Numbered from the stretch's first letter, positions 47,727 to 60,632 are shown. The stretch: 64,000 nucleotides of DNA from Apiosordaria backusii (GCA_030549205.1 JAUKTV010000013.1:310001-374000); one strand, 5' to 3'. Made by a program: numbers and translations. Notes: generated by a model not told the origin, from the letters alone.

Positions 47727-49163
47727 TCACAAAACAACATCAACCACCGCCCCATCCCTCAATTCCACAACCCCCCACCTCTGCTCTCTATTCCTCCTCC
47801 TCCACACCACCTCATCTCCATCTCTCTCCCCTTCCCCTTCATCGTCATCAACCTCAACAACAGAAATAATATCATAAACCCCAACCTCATCCCCCAAAAC
47901 CTCCACCACCCACCCCTTTCCCTTCCCACCATCCCCAACACCCCCCCTAGTACAAAGCAAATGAACCCCCACCAACCGCCCAAAAACCTGTCCCCACGCC
48001 GGCCTAAGCACTTTCCTCTCCCTCTTAATATCCCCATCGCCACGCAGTAACACCTGTCCCCCCTTTCCCCCGTCACCCTCCCGTTCTCGTCCCCCCGCAA
48101 CATTGAAAATAGACATCACCCCCCCATCCCCCCTTTTCTCCTCCTCTCCGATACCGGACACCGCACCCGTTACATCTCTAGTCGTGGTCGTAGTCGTGAT
48201 ATGTTGGTGCGAGGATGTTGTGGAGTTCAGGAGCATAACCATCGGTCCAGGCTGCCCATCTAACCCACACCCACCCTTCGCAACACCCCCCAATCTCACC
48301 CCCAACCCCGCCACAAAAGCATGAGCACCCGCTTTATCGTTCGACTTGGAGACAAACAAGTTGTTCATCAAAGCCGTTGTGTTCATAACCAGCACCACAT
48401 CCGCTACTTTTCCATCCCTGTACCCCCCTCCCCCGTTTCGCTGTTGCTGCTGCTGCTGCTGCTGCTGCTGTTGTTGGAGTGAGAGTATTTCATCCAGGAC
48501 TTCGACTAGTCCGTGGATGTCAAAGATTCGTGATATTGAGATTCGTGATAGACACTCCCGAATTTGGCCTTGTAGGTTGACATGGGAGATGGTTTTTGAG
48601 AGGTGCTCTACTAGTACTGTGCGGAGCTTGGGGAGGAGGGAGTGGATTGGGAGGGTGGTGATTATTAGTACTGTTTTGGCATTCTGTTCAGCTTCTGGGC
48701 TCACGTCAGGGAGGAGGGCGAGGGAGATAGTTTGGAGGGCGAGCTGTGATGTTATGTTAGAACAGAATAGAAAGAATAAACAGGTGATAAAAGGTCAAGA
48801 TATATCATTCTAAGCTGTAGGTTGTGGAAGAGGGAGGAGAAGGGGGCGGGGGGGGGGGCGGGGGTGATATACAATCAAAGCAAACTCATCCTCTTCTGAA
48901 CTTATCCCCACTACAGAACCGGCGTTGAACCCGCCCAATAGCACATTCGCGTCGAGGTCTGGGCAGCCGGTGGGGAAGTTTTGCTGGGATTTTTGGTGGT
49001 GGATGAACTGAGGGAGGAGGGAGAGGGCGGTTGTTGGGGTTGGGATGAGGGAGTCGAAGGGGGTGGTGGTTGTGATGGTGGTGGGAGGAGGAGGTGGGGG
49101 TTGATTGGGTGTTTCCATCTCTTTATCGAATTTCTGGATTGTTTCTAGAGATAAGATGGGCAT
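47727..49163 (-). CDS. divergent RecA/Rad51-like protein
   Basis: Two exons, 49163-48873 and 48743-47727, with a 129-bp phase-0 intron (GTATAT donor, ATCACAG acceptor); 435 aa. The N-terminal part shows the layout of Rad51 paralogues: FPTGCPDLDANVLLGGFNAG then SVVGISSEEDEFALI, where an ATP-binding P-loop would be. The usual GxxxxGK[ST] residues are missing, so ATP binding is doubtful. The next exon continues as helix LALQTISLALLPD, a strand KTVLIITTLP, the segment ISRIFDIHGLVEVLDEI and a possible Walker-B strand ADVVLVMN. Low-complexity inserts occur (polyGln, His/Thr, Gly/Asp/Glu). I recognise this as a fast-evolving fungal RecA-like family of presumed DNA-repair role, but cannot say whether it is the Rad55, Rad57 or XRCC2 counterpart. 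Convergent with the fasciclin gene, 264 bp apart. Confidence 0.6.
48441..48476 (-). repeat. CAG/CAA microsatellite (polyGln) in the RecA-like gene
   Basis: CTG-TTG-(CTG)8-TTG-TTG on the + strand encodes a 12-residue glutamine run between the second and third conserved blocks of the RecA-like protein. Confidence 0.9.
48842..48864 (+). other. G-run cluster in the RecA-like gene intron (possible G-quadruplex)
   Basis: GGGGG-C-G11-C-GGGGG on the + strand, i.e. the template strand of the intron just inside its donor. Sequence alone satisfies the usual four-G-tract rule. Confidence 0.6.
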
Positions 49164-50454
49164 CGATTTTCTTAGGGAGTAAAACCAGATTAAATTCGAG
49201 TGAAATCAGAATTGTCGCTTTTTGGTGCGGTGCCTCGATGTTGTGAGTTTGGATGGATTGAGTGGTGGTTTATCGCAAGGTACTTTTAGATTGTGAAGGC
49301 TGGTTGAGCTCACATTGAGAGATGCAAAGACATGCAGCAAATTCGGTCATCGTAGAAACTCTTCAAAACCATCAATACATCTTCCAAATAGTTAATACAT
49401 TACTTTCGCAATTTTATCCTCTTAATTCAAATTGTCAATGGTCTTCTAAGCCGTGCTAAGGCAGCCTACATTTGCAAGTTGAGGCGTGCATAAACAGTGC
49501 ATAATTTATACCACCCGCCCTCACCAACATCCATCCTCATCTCAGTTCTCAGGAATACTGAAAAGAAAAAGAGGAAAAAGGACAATGCCCTCTAATTCTC
49601 TTAAACACAATCCTGTCTTTTATTTCCGCTTCTAAATCCCTTCCAGCCCCCATTCCCACCCACCGTTTCACCCCAACCCCCTGATTCAAACAGCCCGATG
49701 TCCATGAATATCCACCCTCTTCACCCCCTTTGATCAGCCCCTGAATATCACCACCCCCTTCCCCCCACCAGCACCAAGTTAAGCAATCAAATCACAGGAG
49801 AACCTCACAATGCACATCACAATGCATCTCTTTAAAACAATGAAATCAATACTGCCTACTCAATTCAAGATTATCAACAACAGCGACAACAACAGCTAGT
49901 ACCTCTTACAACCCAACCAACAACAACAACAACAACACCATATCATCAGCCGCGGCAACGGTTTGTGTCCCGTCTATCTCTCTTTTGCCAGTGATTTTGC
50001 GTATGTGAGAATGTCAAACTTCAACAACAGAAACTACGGTACCGAAGCACAAAAGTAGAAATCCCCTACTACCCCCAAGCAACAGAGACAAGAAGAAAAA
50101 ATCATCACCAAACCAACTCTATGTACATCATTCACCACACGCCAACTCAGGGGGCCAGAACACCTCAGTGCAAGAAACTGGCAGTTCCTATTTCTCCGTG
50201 TACTCGAAATCAAACAAGCCACCCAACCTGACGGTGTTCCCCTCTCTGCTTCCTTCTTCCCCTTTGCAAAAATTACACGCCTTGTCTTTACACCACCCGA
50301 ATTCCCTCCTCTTGATTCCCTCTTGCTCGTCTTGATTTCTCCATCCTGCTTAGTATGAGCATCACAGACGCTCTCTCGGCTTGCCATCCCCCGCAAAGCA
50401 CCTCGTAAAAGACCCTACGCGAAGCAATCTTCCTCGAATCGACCAGTGGTACTT
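49164..50454. other. intergenic region between pal1 and the RecA-like gene
   Basis: Promoter of the RecA-like gene (-) and 3' side of pal1 (-). A (CAA)n tract lies at about 49918-49935 and the region is C/A-rich overall. No gene seen. Confidence 0.5.
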
Positions 50455-52548
50455 CTAAACCGCGGTTCCGGGAGCAGGAGCAGGCATGCCCATGTCCGAG
50501 CTGCCCTGGCCGGGACGCTGGCGCCGTCCTCCCTTCAGACTCTTCATGCGGCCCAAAATTCCACCACTCTTAGGTTGTGGGCCATCCTCGCCGCCTGTGC
50601 CGTCTGTCGTCGATCTCCGCTCGAGACCATATGCGCCCTTGGGGCTACCGGGAGACTTTGGCCCGGCGGTCGAGTCCTTGCGAACACTGAAGCCCTCCTC
50701 GCCTCTGCCTTGGCCGTACTCGTTGAAGAATGGGTTGCGCTCTCCGTTGGCGCCAGCAGACGCGGGGCCGCCGTCCGAAGGAGAACGGCGGGACGAATAG
50801 GCGCCTTCTGGGTTGGTGATTCTGCCCGACGCTTGGAAATCGCGGGGAGCCCGGTTGATGTTTCGGATACGGTGAGCCAGGGATTTCTTGCGCTGAAGAC
50901 CTTCGGCCACAACCTCTTGAGCTCGCTCCTCCTCGCGCTTTTGGATAGCCGCGCGGGCAGCCGGTGCGCCTTCGAGGAAAGTCGATGTGCCAAGGCCAAG
51001 CGACTCGTCGCCGTGAAGGACGTTACCGCGGCTGAGGGGATCGAACATCGGCATCTCGCCCTTGCTGCTCACAGGTGGAGCCCCGTTTCTATCCTTGGCG
51101 CCCTTTGACCACTCCCTGAAAGCCTCATCATCGTGTCCACCCAAGAAAGTCGAATGATCTGGACGGGCATTCAGAGGACCAGAGCCGCCGAGTGTGTTGT
51201 TGAGCGAGCCTTCGGGGAACGCTTGCATGGGGGCACGCCGACTGCCAGTGCGGTTCCGGTGGGGGTTAAGGGCATCAAAAGGTCCGTCGTGGTGGAAAAC
51301 TAGCAAACGGTTAGAATCAATCCTACCCGGGATAAAATCACAAGCACTACATACTTCCTGTTCCATAGATACTGGTGGCATCCAGTTGATCAATAATGTC
51401 GAGCTTGCGGCTGGCAGGCTTCCTATCCTTGCCACCGCCCTCGCGATGCCGACGCTCACGCTCCCGACGTCTCTGATCGCGGGCCTTCTTCTCCTCCTCG
51501 GTCATGATCTTATCGGCACCGACAATGGAGGAGTCGGAGTTTCTGCGCGGCCTTCGCTGTTCCTGGCGTGGTTTCTGAGGGGAGCGGGGCGGGTCAATGG
51601 GGATCAACAGCTCGCCGTTTGACTGCTTGCGGCCGGCACGCATCGCCTCTTCCTGTGACCGAGTGGGACGGTGGTTGGGCCCTGGGCCGTTCCGGCCTGC
51701 ATTCGGCACGTTCTCTCGTCCCGGCGGCGGAGGGCCGCGGCGACCGACGGGAGGCTTCGTAGCGTCGGATTTCGGTGGCGCAGAGGAGCTAGAATCCTCG
51801 AGCGTCAATGAACCCTGCGAGTGCGAGCGGCGTCAATATTTACTTTTGTCATAATTTCGTTGTATCACTGTCGGGTGTAAATAAATGACGAGAAACCTAC
51901 GAATATTTCTTCGGCCGTGAGCGATGGGCGCTTGTCGAATGACGACATGTTGTCGGAAACGGATCGGATGTTTGGGTTGCTTGCTCTGTTGGCAATGGTG
52001 GGATCCAGAAAAGGATTGCGCGAGAGAGGACGCGGAGGGGGGTCGTCAAAGGGCGAGGTGGGACTTTGAAGAGCGGGCGACGCGGCGCGATTGCGGAAAG
52101 GGTTGTTTGAGGGAAGGTTGAGGAACAACCGATCAGACTGCTGATCTAAAGGTAGGGCCAGCACGTCAGTAAATCATCAGCCAGGCGAGGTTGCGAGCAG
52201 GGAACGGTGGTGGATCGAGCCCGGCGGTACCATGCATGCAAATGACGACTGTGAAAGGGACATGAAACACCAATCTCCTTTACATGACACAACAGGCTCG
52301 ACGGGCTCGACGGGCAGAGCGAACCGATGGAAAATGCCCAGACGCCAACATCAACGAAAACTGGGAAGTGGGCACACGTCTGCGCAAATCCGTCCCATGT
52401 TTTTCGGCCCACGCACCAGTCACACTTGACCGCCGGGTGTTTTGAGTTTGGGGGGGTTATTGGGCGAGGGGGGGATCTCCAAGGGGTAGGTAGCATGTTG
52501 CAGGGGACAAGCGCTCAACTCACCTTGATCTGGTTGGGTGGTCGCCAT
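50455..52548 (-). CDS. pal1: Pal1 family cell-morphology protein
   Basis: Four exons: 52548-52524, 52145-51901, 51814-51355 and 51299-50455. Introns: 378 bp (GTGAGT...TTTAG), 86 bp (GTAGGT...TCGCAG) and 55 bp (GTATGT...GCTAG with a TTCTAAC branch); 524 aa. The micro-exon encodes MATTQPDQ and joins in frame to QQSDRLFLNLPSNNPF. Conserved Pal1 elements: TAEEIF joined to GSLTLED across intron 2, a basic KKARDQRRRERERRHR helix, then DIIDQLDATSIYG joined across intron 3 to FHHDGPFDALNPHRN. The long C-terminus is Pro/Gly/Ser-rich and ends with basic GGRRQRPGQG. Pal1 proteins sit at the cell cortex and endocytic sites and support cylindrical or polarised growth in fission yeast. The N-terminal NPF motif at LPSNNPFRN fits binding to endocytic EH-domain proteins. 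Confidence 0.9.
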
Positions 52549-53811
52549 GATGGGCACGATAAGGCGAGTCGGTGAATGCGAGGATGCGATAGGACACGAC
52601 GCACGATTGTGATGTCTGTGTGTGATTGTGGTTACCGTGGACGCTCCGAGAGGCGGCCTGGGCGGATGTTAGGTTTTCGTGCTGTTTGTTTTTTCCTGTG
52701 GCACCGTGTCAAAATGTCTGGCATGTCTGAATTCCTTTGGCTGGAGCTAGCGTCATACCAGTTGTCCGTCACCAGAGATAAGAAGTGAAGTTTGGCCAAC
52801 GGCTTGCGCCTAACTTTTGTTTTTGAGATGGTCGTTCGTGGGGCCCCGGGCCCGACTCTGTTTCAATTCCCCTTCGAACACCACCTAGGCAGTTTCTACT
52901 GGTAGTTATTCTTCTCTTGCTCTCTGCTAACTCCTAGGGCTAGCAGAATAGTCGGTCGGAGCAGGTTTTCCGAGATGACACAACAGCGACAGACGCAAAG
53001 GCCGGCGGTTCGACTTTTCGATCGAGATTCGATTGCACACGCTGTGCTCGAGTTGGCGGCGGGTACTGCCCTGAGATGGGTTGCCCCGAGATGGGTTGCC
53101 TTGAGATGTGAGATGCCGCGAAGAATAATTCACTACGTGATGCACGTCGGTGGTTTTGCCTGTGAGAGCTTTTGGCTTGTCCGGTGTAGATGGATGTCCA
53201 GCCGGCAATGTCGCGTCTGTCTGCAGCTGCCAAGTTGAAGCCCCTGACGTAGAGGTAGCTTGGGTTATCTCAAACCGCTTGACGGCAAGAACGTGCGCGA
53301 TAGCTACCAACTGTGGTCACAGTCGTCACGGCCTGCTTCAGGGGAAGACACAGGCCGAGGTTTGGAATTGTTGAGACAGGAGGTGAAGGGTGACTGGCGG
53401 CGGACGGGTTTCGCGGAGGAGGATGGGTCTTGGTGGATTCCAGTTCGGGGATCGTTGTCACCAGTTCACCGCGCGACTACACCGAAGTAAAACCAAAGGG
53501 AACTCGAGAGAGTCAAAAGTCGAAACTGACACTTCTAGCTTCTGGATACCTTCTGGGTACTTTTTGACGTCTTCCAGACTATCGCGAAACAAGCTGCAGT
53601 CTTCGCCGTGGGAGCTGGAGATGCTGTGGATCGCGCACGCAGGTCGAGGTGGAGATTCGGGGCAAGGTAGGTGTGGCGGGAATCTGCAAACAAGCGCGCA
53701 GGTACGCGGTTGAGAGGACACCCAGCTGAGGTATGAGTGCCTAGGTCTTATGTTTGCCAAAGCAATATTTCAGATCCAAGTAAATAAAGAATGCTGCGGT
53801 AAAAGCAGATA

Positions 53812-53846
<35 letters not shown>

Positions 53847-56800
53847 CCGTTGTTGAGGATGAAAAGGGATGGGGGGAGGGTGTTGGACTTTGACCCTGAC
53901 CTCCTTGGGTGGTCACGTTAATAAAAAGTTATGGAACCACCAAGCTACTCCGTCTCGGCGTCTGGGGTCCTTTCTGGGGGCAAGCAATCGCGAACAACCC
54001 TTTTTCTCCTTAGCCCTTCGCTTCTCCACTCAGTGTTGCATCCAGATCAGCCACCAAAACTCTTGAGAAATGAACACCCCCTCGGCAGTGTTTGTTTGCT
54101 ACGAAGAATCATCTCTGAAGAAACGCTTTGCAAGAGCGACAGGACGGCAAACGCGCCGTGCTATCTGCCACGTTCCTGACGGCAGTTTTGGTCCACTCAA
54201 CAGTTCCGGGTCTGGGCAGTGGAGTTGATCACAAGGAAGGTCACTTCACGATGGTGGATTGACCGGCAACAGTCTGTCTGATGATGAGAATTGCGGTCCT
54301 GCCAGCTCCCGGGTGTTTGCTTCTCCCGTCGGATACGGAGCCGATAAGTTTTTGGTGATCAGATCACAGATCTTCAACAACAGCTACGCCATGTGTTGTT
54401 ATCTTCCTACCAGCTCAGTGGTTTGTGCCGCCTCGTCAGCACATGCGTCATTTCTCAACAACTTCCTTTTGGCTGAGCTATTGACTGCCACACAGCTTCA
54501 TCACCGCAACTGACTGCCGTTCGCCTGTTCGTGGCAGTTCGTTTCCCCGCAAAGTCGACGACCGAGACAGCCCAACTGTCACCAATAGGAAGTCACAGCG
54601 GTGAGCTGCATGAGTCTAGACTCGTCCCCCATCCAAGACATCCCACAACTTTTCACTTGCTTTTTTCCCCACCTCCTCGACCTTCACTGATTCTACAGTA
54701 GATAATCAAATCAAATCGAGATGCAGGTTGGTCCCTGAAGATGCAGCACCAACCGGGAAACTGGGGGACGGGCACGGCGATGGATCGAGGACCCTGAGTC
54801 CGGGGTGTTGATTAACTGCCAAGTCTTATTATCGACAATTCCACAATTGCCCCCCCCCTTGTCCGCGCCTGCATAAAGGGGTTTTCTTTTTCATGCCGCT
54901 TGTGAACTGTGCCCCACCTTCCGAATTCATCCATCAAATCCACAACTCCATGGACCCTGAATCAGAATACAGATGTCGACAGATTTCGATACGATATTGT
55001 ATTGGGCTCTGGGTGTGCGATGAAGCTAAAAGCCTATAAAATGGACAGTAGTATGGACAGCCAGTCAATGATTGCCAATCGTCCATACACGTGGTTTGCT
55101 ATGGCACGCCCTAACAGAAAACTAGCACCGCTGCTTCCACACCTACCACATGGGACTACTAGATACAGACGTTACGATTACTTTTGAACGCCTATTAAAC
55201 CATTTTAAAGTCTATCGACCATCTTCAAAGGTTTACCGACTATCTTCTAAGGCCTATTGACCATCTTCAAAGGCCTACCGACTATCTATAAGGCCTATCC
55301 ACCATCTTGAGCTGTCTCTTAACAGCGCTTTAGGGTCGGTGCAACACTCGTGGTACCGGTCTTTTTATCCAGCGTGTATGGCTGATGTATGATGTGAGCT
55401 GCTGAGTTAAAATCCCTTTTGCAGCCACTGGTTTGCATTGGGTATGTTTTTCATGAGCTCATATTTCGCAAACCAGCTCAGATTTGGTATCGTTGGGCTC
55501 TCGTCATGTTGCCATGATCTGGGAAATTATGTAGACATGTGTTGAAATCGGATAAGCGAAGTGTTGCTAACACATCCAAGGTGATGAGACTCCAAATTCT
55601 CCAAGCCTCTCTTACCTTACACAGTACATCCTGAGCGATGCGTAGGGTAAGTGGGATGTCGTGGCTTCTCACGTTCTTAAGTGAATGGTAACGGTATTCA
55701 ACCTGGTTACTCAAATCTTGGGCATCAAAAGACCATGGCCTCAGAATTCTCATGAAGAGCAGTGACACGATGTGAGCTTCTCTTCAAATATGAGATGTCA
55801 ATCAATGCCCAATGAGACTGTAAGTAAAGCCTAGTTAGCATAAAATGAGAAATGACAAATATGACCGTGACCTACATGTGCTTCATCACGGTTTGTATGA
55901 TGTGAGACTCATCAGAGTTTGACAAGATTCAACGAGAGCGAATTTTACAAACATGAAATTTGAGTTCTCTACCATAATGCTGCCTGCCCAAGCCATCCTG
56001 CAATCAACTAGACCACAAGTGAATCGGAGTAAGTATTGCCCAACTCGACTCAGAGATACCCAACAGCTAGAATTCGATCATGAGACTTGACAGAGACATC
56101 TCAAGTCCTACCTACCTTATACATCTCGACATGGAAAATAACCCCCAGTCTCCAACAAGCACCAACCTGTTCACGCCTGGTTTGCCTCACTCATATCTCC
56201 TGGCCGAGTTCCAGGTATTGGCCACCTTCGTAACTCCGATATCTGGGCCCAAGTCCAGCGCGGACGTATCTCTGTGTAACACCAAGCCTACGGTAATCAC
56301 CGATCCTGATGGTGATCGTAGCACCAACACCAAGTCCGGGTATCTCGGAAAACAGAGGGATCGGGCTATGTGGGCTGGGTCGTGAGATCTTCGACCAGAC
56401 TAAGACAGTCTATATCTAGATTCCGAAAACCGTTCACAGTAGAGGTGGTACACGAACAATCACGAGGAAATCGATAATCGTACTGTAAGGAAAATCGCAG
56501 CTGGAGTTGTACGCCGGCTCGGCTTCTCCGCCGTTCGTAAACCATAAGCGTAATGGGGAGGACAACAACAACACACAGTATCACACAAGACCTCTCACGT
56601 GAGCAGACTGTGGCGAAGAAAAACATATCATTCCAACAAGGAAAAGCCGGCCACACCTGGGTCCAAATAAGCAAAAGATTGACAAGGCGGCCCCCGAAAG
56701 CTGGTTTCTATTTTGGGAAGACGACGCTGATGAGAAATATTGACCGGCGGCCCCCTTTACTTTCACACTTTATCAGGGGAACAGGTTTAACTTTACGACC

Positions 56801-59205
56801 CTGAACCCAGGCAACTCACAGGCCGCGGACGAAAACGATAATATTTGGGCGAGCTCCCGGTCCTGCATCGGTTTGAATCGATCGTCTTGTTCGGTGTCGA
56901 ACTACTGACTAAAGTGTCTGACCGAATCAGGCTGTGTTTGAGTGGTAAGAGGTTTGCCGGCTGGGAATCCCGTGGATGACTTGCATGGATGGACTCGCAA
57001 AAAAAAAGACAACTAACGAAAATGCAAGCAAACGTGGAGAAACAACTCACACCTTACAAACCCCGTCGTGTTATCAACTGGTGAGCGGTGATAGGGCCAA
57101 TACGTCCGTATCACCACGACGGAAAAAAAGGTCATCTGAATCATTTTGGGATGCTGTCAAGTGTGGGTCGCGGCCCGAGTTCTGTGAGTGAGTGAGGGGA
57201 AACAAGGCTCCCCATGGTGTGGCTTCCCCTCACCAAGTCAGTCACCACACCAGCAAAGGGCGCGCACCCTTGAATCAAGACGCGGGCATCAGCGCGGGCC
57301 GTAAGTTACGTGTTTCTGGACGCTGGGATTACAGGAGCCGATCCAAATCGGAAACCACGGGCACTGGTGGTGGTGGGTATAGGGAGGTAGGATTCGGACA
57401 GCGGCGATCCAGAACATGTCAAGTTTGCCTTCTCCCGGATTGAATGTCGCCTCTGGATGCCTCTGGATGCCTTTTTATCAGCCAATCGTGTATTTTGGAC
57501 TCACGCCCTACCTACGCCCTCGGACAGGTTGTTCCCACAGCTCGCAAAAGCCGAAATACAGTGTGAGCTTCGGCTGACCCGTTGCAGTGATTCCGTTCCT
57601 AGCGTATATAAAAAGAGGAAGGTCGAGACGCACCGAAATGGAACGCGGATATGTATTCGTACGGATTTAACTAAGCGCTGATGGTCGATAGTGCCGCCGC
57701 GGGCTTTGGGCGGCTCTTTGAGAGGTAGGCGACAATCCAAGGCTTCCATTTCCGAAAGGGCGTTTTGTTGGTGATGGTGGGAATGAGCAAATGTTTGATC
57801 CAAACTACCGGGACGTCACCTCCGCAATATGCACATGATTTCTCATTTGCTTTTTGGATTTTTTCTAGGTCAGCTTTGACATGACATCCCTTCCTTGCAT
57901 GATGGAAGAGCATGAGTTGGTAAAGGCGGGCAGGGAGAAATTCCATTTTCGACATGCGTTTCCTGCACTGTGCGTCGGGCACTGCAAGAGACTGCCTGGA
58001 GTTATGGACGACTGCCCGCCTACCAGGAGGCGACACAAGCCAGCGCCAATGCCCCATGACAACCCTGGCGAGCCCAACGCCTCGGTTTCCCTGATGATGG
58101 CATATGCGTGCTATTGCTCAAATGTGGATTTCCATGACCGTGTTGTCAACAAAGACACGAAGCCGGATTGGGCTGCTTGCTGGCTGTGCCTGACAGTGTG
58201 CTCCAGGGTGCCTCCTCCAACAAAAGCTGAGAGCTTCGGTGTCGCCATGGGCGCAGGCTCGCACTGTGAGGTCCATGCGTCTGGTCGGGGCGAGGCCAGC
58301 AACTGGAGAGCCTGCCCACCTCTTTGTCCACACAGGGGGCCGGACGCCGAGCCCGCCCCAGCTTGGACCTCGCCAGTCAGCCTGTCAGGTTGGACCAGGT
58401 CTTTCAGGTCTCCAGCACCAACACTTCCTCCCTCGCTCTCCTCTGCCCTCCTCCTTTCCCAAATATCGTCACCGTCTCCCGCCTTTTGACAGCAATAGCG
58501 CAGAAGGGCTATTTTGAGGGTAAGAACGCTCCTTCCCCGCGCCATTTTTTGCTATTGTCGTGTCTTGTTTTGGTGGTCCACCTCTGGAAACCTGGAATTA
58601 ACAAAGCCGCCCATTCAACAGGCCCGAATCTCTTGTCCCCTTGCCACCTCTTCCAACCCTCCACGGTCGGAAGCAGAAATCCTTCCCCTCTCTTTATCCA
58701 TTCGACAACTCACACCAACCCGTCGACATCGACCCCGGCCGAACCGCGACTTCATCGAACCCCATCGCGAATATCAACAGGTGAGTGGATTCAACACAAA
58801 AACAAGATTCATTGGTTTTCTTCGTTTTCCCTGCCACCAGCGGCTCGCGGCCCCTAAAAAAGGGCTCAGTTCCCGGTCCCGAGTTCTTGGCGGAAAGCGA
58901 GCGACGTTGTCCGCCTTTTTCGTTGCCCTCATTCCGAGGCGAGACTCACCGTCATCACGCATCTACCCACTGCACCGAAGCCTTGGTTGCACTGGGTAAA
59001 AGCCTTGAGCTGTACTTTCCACTACTACACCGCCTGTGCCCAAATTTTCCCTCATCCGATTCTACCCTAGGCCCAGACCTGAAACCTCGAAGCACGGCTT
59101 AGGCAAAAGACTAACGGCTCCATTTAAACAACCAGCATTTCGCAACGTCCGCCAACTTCACTTTTCACAGTTGACTATTACTGAGTCTCTTTAGACTTCC
59201 GACAC
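52549..59205. promoter_or_regulatory. 6.7-kb divergent intergenic region, pal1 / casein kinase 1
   Basis: Long spacer between divergent genes. No gene recognised. Holds a (CT)n microsatellite (about 53810-53836), a 21-bp tandem repeat (55191-55311) within a more A/T-rich tract (about 54800-56100), and G/C-rich promoter sequence towards the kinase gene. The kinase leader probably contains a 390-bp intron (58781-59170, GTGAGT...TTCACAG). Confidence 0.5.
55191..55311. repeat. imperfect 21-bp tandem repeat, about six units
   Basis: Units such as CCTATTGACCATCTTCAAAGG, alternating with a CCTACCGACTATCT-type variant, repeat about six times with drift and one 20-bp unit. Non-coding, in an A/T-richer part of the pal1 / casein kinase spacer. 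Confidence 0.8.
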
Positions 59206-60632
59206 ATGACCTCCGCCAACAGTATGACTACCATGGTACGCATCCCGCCACTTTTCTGCTTGATCGGCTTGAACAGCGGTGTTGTATCTTGCCATTTGAC
59301 TGTGGCCTGATGTCCACTGTTCGGAGCGGGTTCAAGAGAATCTTGTCGAGAACAACAGCTAACATTCTGGCATAGGATCTCCGCGTCGGTAATAAGTACC
59401 GCATCGGTCGCAAGATCGGTTCCGGTTCTTTCGGCGATATCTACCTTGGCACCAACATCATCTCTGGCGAGGAGATCGCCATCAAGCTCGAAAGCGTCAA
59501 GGCCAAGCACCCCCAACTGGAATATGAGGCCCGCGTCTACAAGTCCCTTGCCGGTGGTGTCGGCATTCCTTTCGTCAGGTGGTTCGGCACCGAGTGCGAC
59601 TACAATGCCATGGTTCTGGATCTCCTCGGCCCCTCGCTTGAGGATCTCTTCAACTTTTGCAACCGCAAGTTCTCCCTGAAGACGGTTCTGCTCCTGGCCG
59701 ACCAGTTGATTTCCCGCATCGAGTATATTCACGCCAAGTCGTTCATCCACCGTGATATCAAGCCCGACAACTTCCTCATGGGTATTGGTAAGCGTGGCAA
59801 CCAGGTCAACGTGATCGATTTTGGTTTGGCCAAGAAGTACCGCGATCCCAAGACGCACTTCCACATTCCCTACAGGGAGAACAAGAACTTGACTGGTACC
59901 GCTCGTTATGCCTCGATCAACACCCACTTGGGCGTTGAGCAGTCCCGCCGCGACGACATGGAGTCCCTCGGCTATGTCATGCTCTACTTCTGCCGTGGTT
60001 CCCTTCCCTGGCAGGGGCTCAAGGCTGCTACTAAGAAGCAGAAGTATGACCGCATCATGGAGAAGAAGATGACTACCCCCACCGACGTCCTGTGCCGTGG
60101 CTTCCCCAACGAGTTCGCCATCTACCTCAACTACACTCGTTCGCTCCGCTTCGACGACAAGCCGGACTACAGCTACCTCCGCAAGATCTTCCGCGATCTC
60201 TTCGTGCGCGAGGGCTTCCAGTACGACTATGTCTTTGACTGGACTGTGTACAAGTACCAGAAGAACGCCCAGGCCATCCAGCAAGCCGCCAACCAGCCCG
60301 GCCAGGCTGCTGCCGAGTCCAAGGACAACACCCAGGGTGCCCGTAAGGAAAGCCAGCCCGCTGCCCCCCGTGGAACCAGGAAGGTCGGCGAAACCCCCGA
60401 GACCAACCGTGCCGTCGGAGGAAGCGACAGGATGTGAGTTACCGCCCAAAAGCATTCCTAGTAAGGAATCATATTTCCTTCGAGTTTGGTGTGCTCATCA
60501 ACGCTGGCCGGAGGGACAATGCTGACATGGAGTGCTGACAATCAGTTTGCGATAAATAGGCTGCGCTCGGCTGCTAAAGGTCAAGGCGCTGGCCCAGGAT
60601 ATGCTTCTAACAAGTACCGCCCCATGGAGTGA
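59206..60632 (+). CDS. casein kinase 1 (Hrr25/CK1-delta type)
   Basis: Three exons: 59206-59235, 59376-60433 and 60560-60632, with introns of 140 bp (GTACGC...GCATAG with a GCTAAC branch) and 126 bp (GTGAGT...AAATAG); 386 aa. The kinase domain begins MDLRVGNKYRIGRKIGSGSF across the first junction. Key residues: the glycine loop from Gly25, Lys47 (IAIKLES), catalytic Asp137 in HRDIKPDN, Asp158 in the DFG motif, and the CK1 signature NLTGTARYASINTHLG in place of the usual APE motif. SRRDDMESLGYVMLYF completes it. A short Gln/Ala-rich tail ends NKYRPME. CK1 of this type regulates vesicle traffic, DNA repair, ribosome maturation and the fungal circadian clock. Codon use is strongly C-ending, implying high expression. 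The last exon is recognised because the exon-2 frame stops just past a GTGAGT donor. Confidence 0.93.

Noticed and set aside
57881..58489. 202-codon + strand frame upstream of casein kinase 1
   Set aside because: Overlaps open frames on the other strand, Pro/Ser/Arg-rich without a domain, and lies in the likely kinase promoter.
59178..60455. 425-codon open frame on the - strand, antisense to casein kinase 1
   Set aside because: Same cause: strong codon bias of the kinase. Its Leu/Val/Gly-rich product is a typical shadow.
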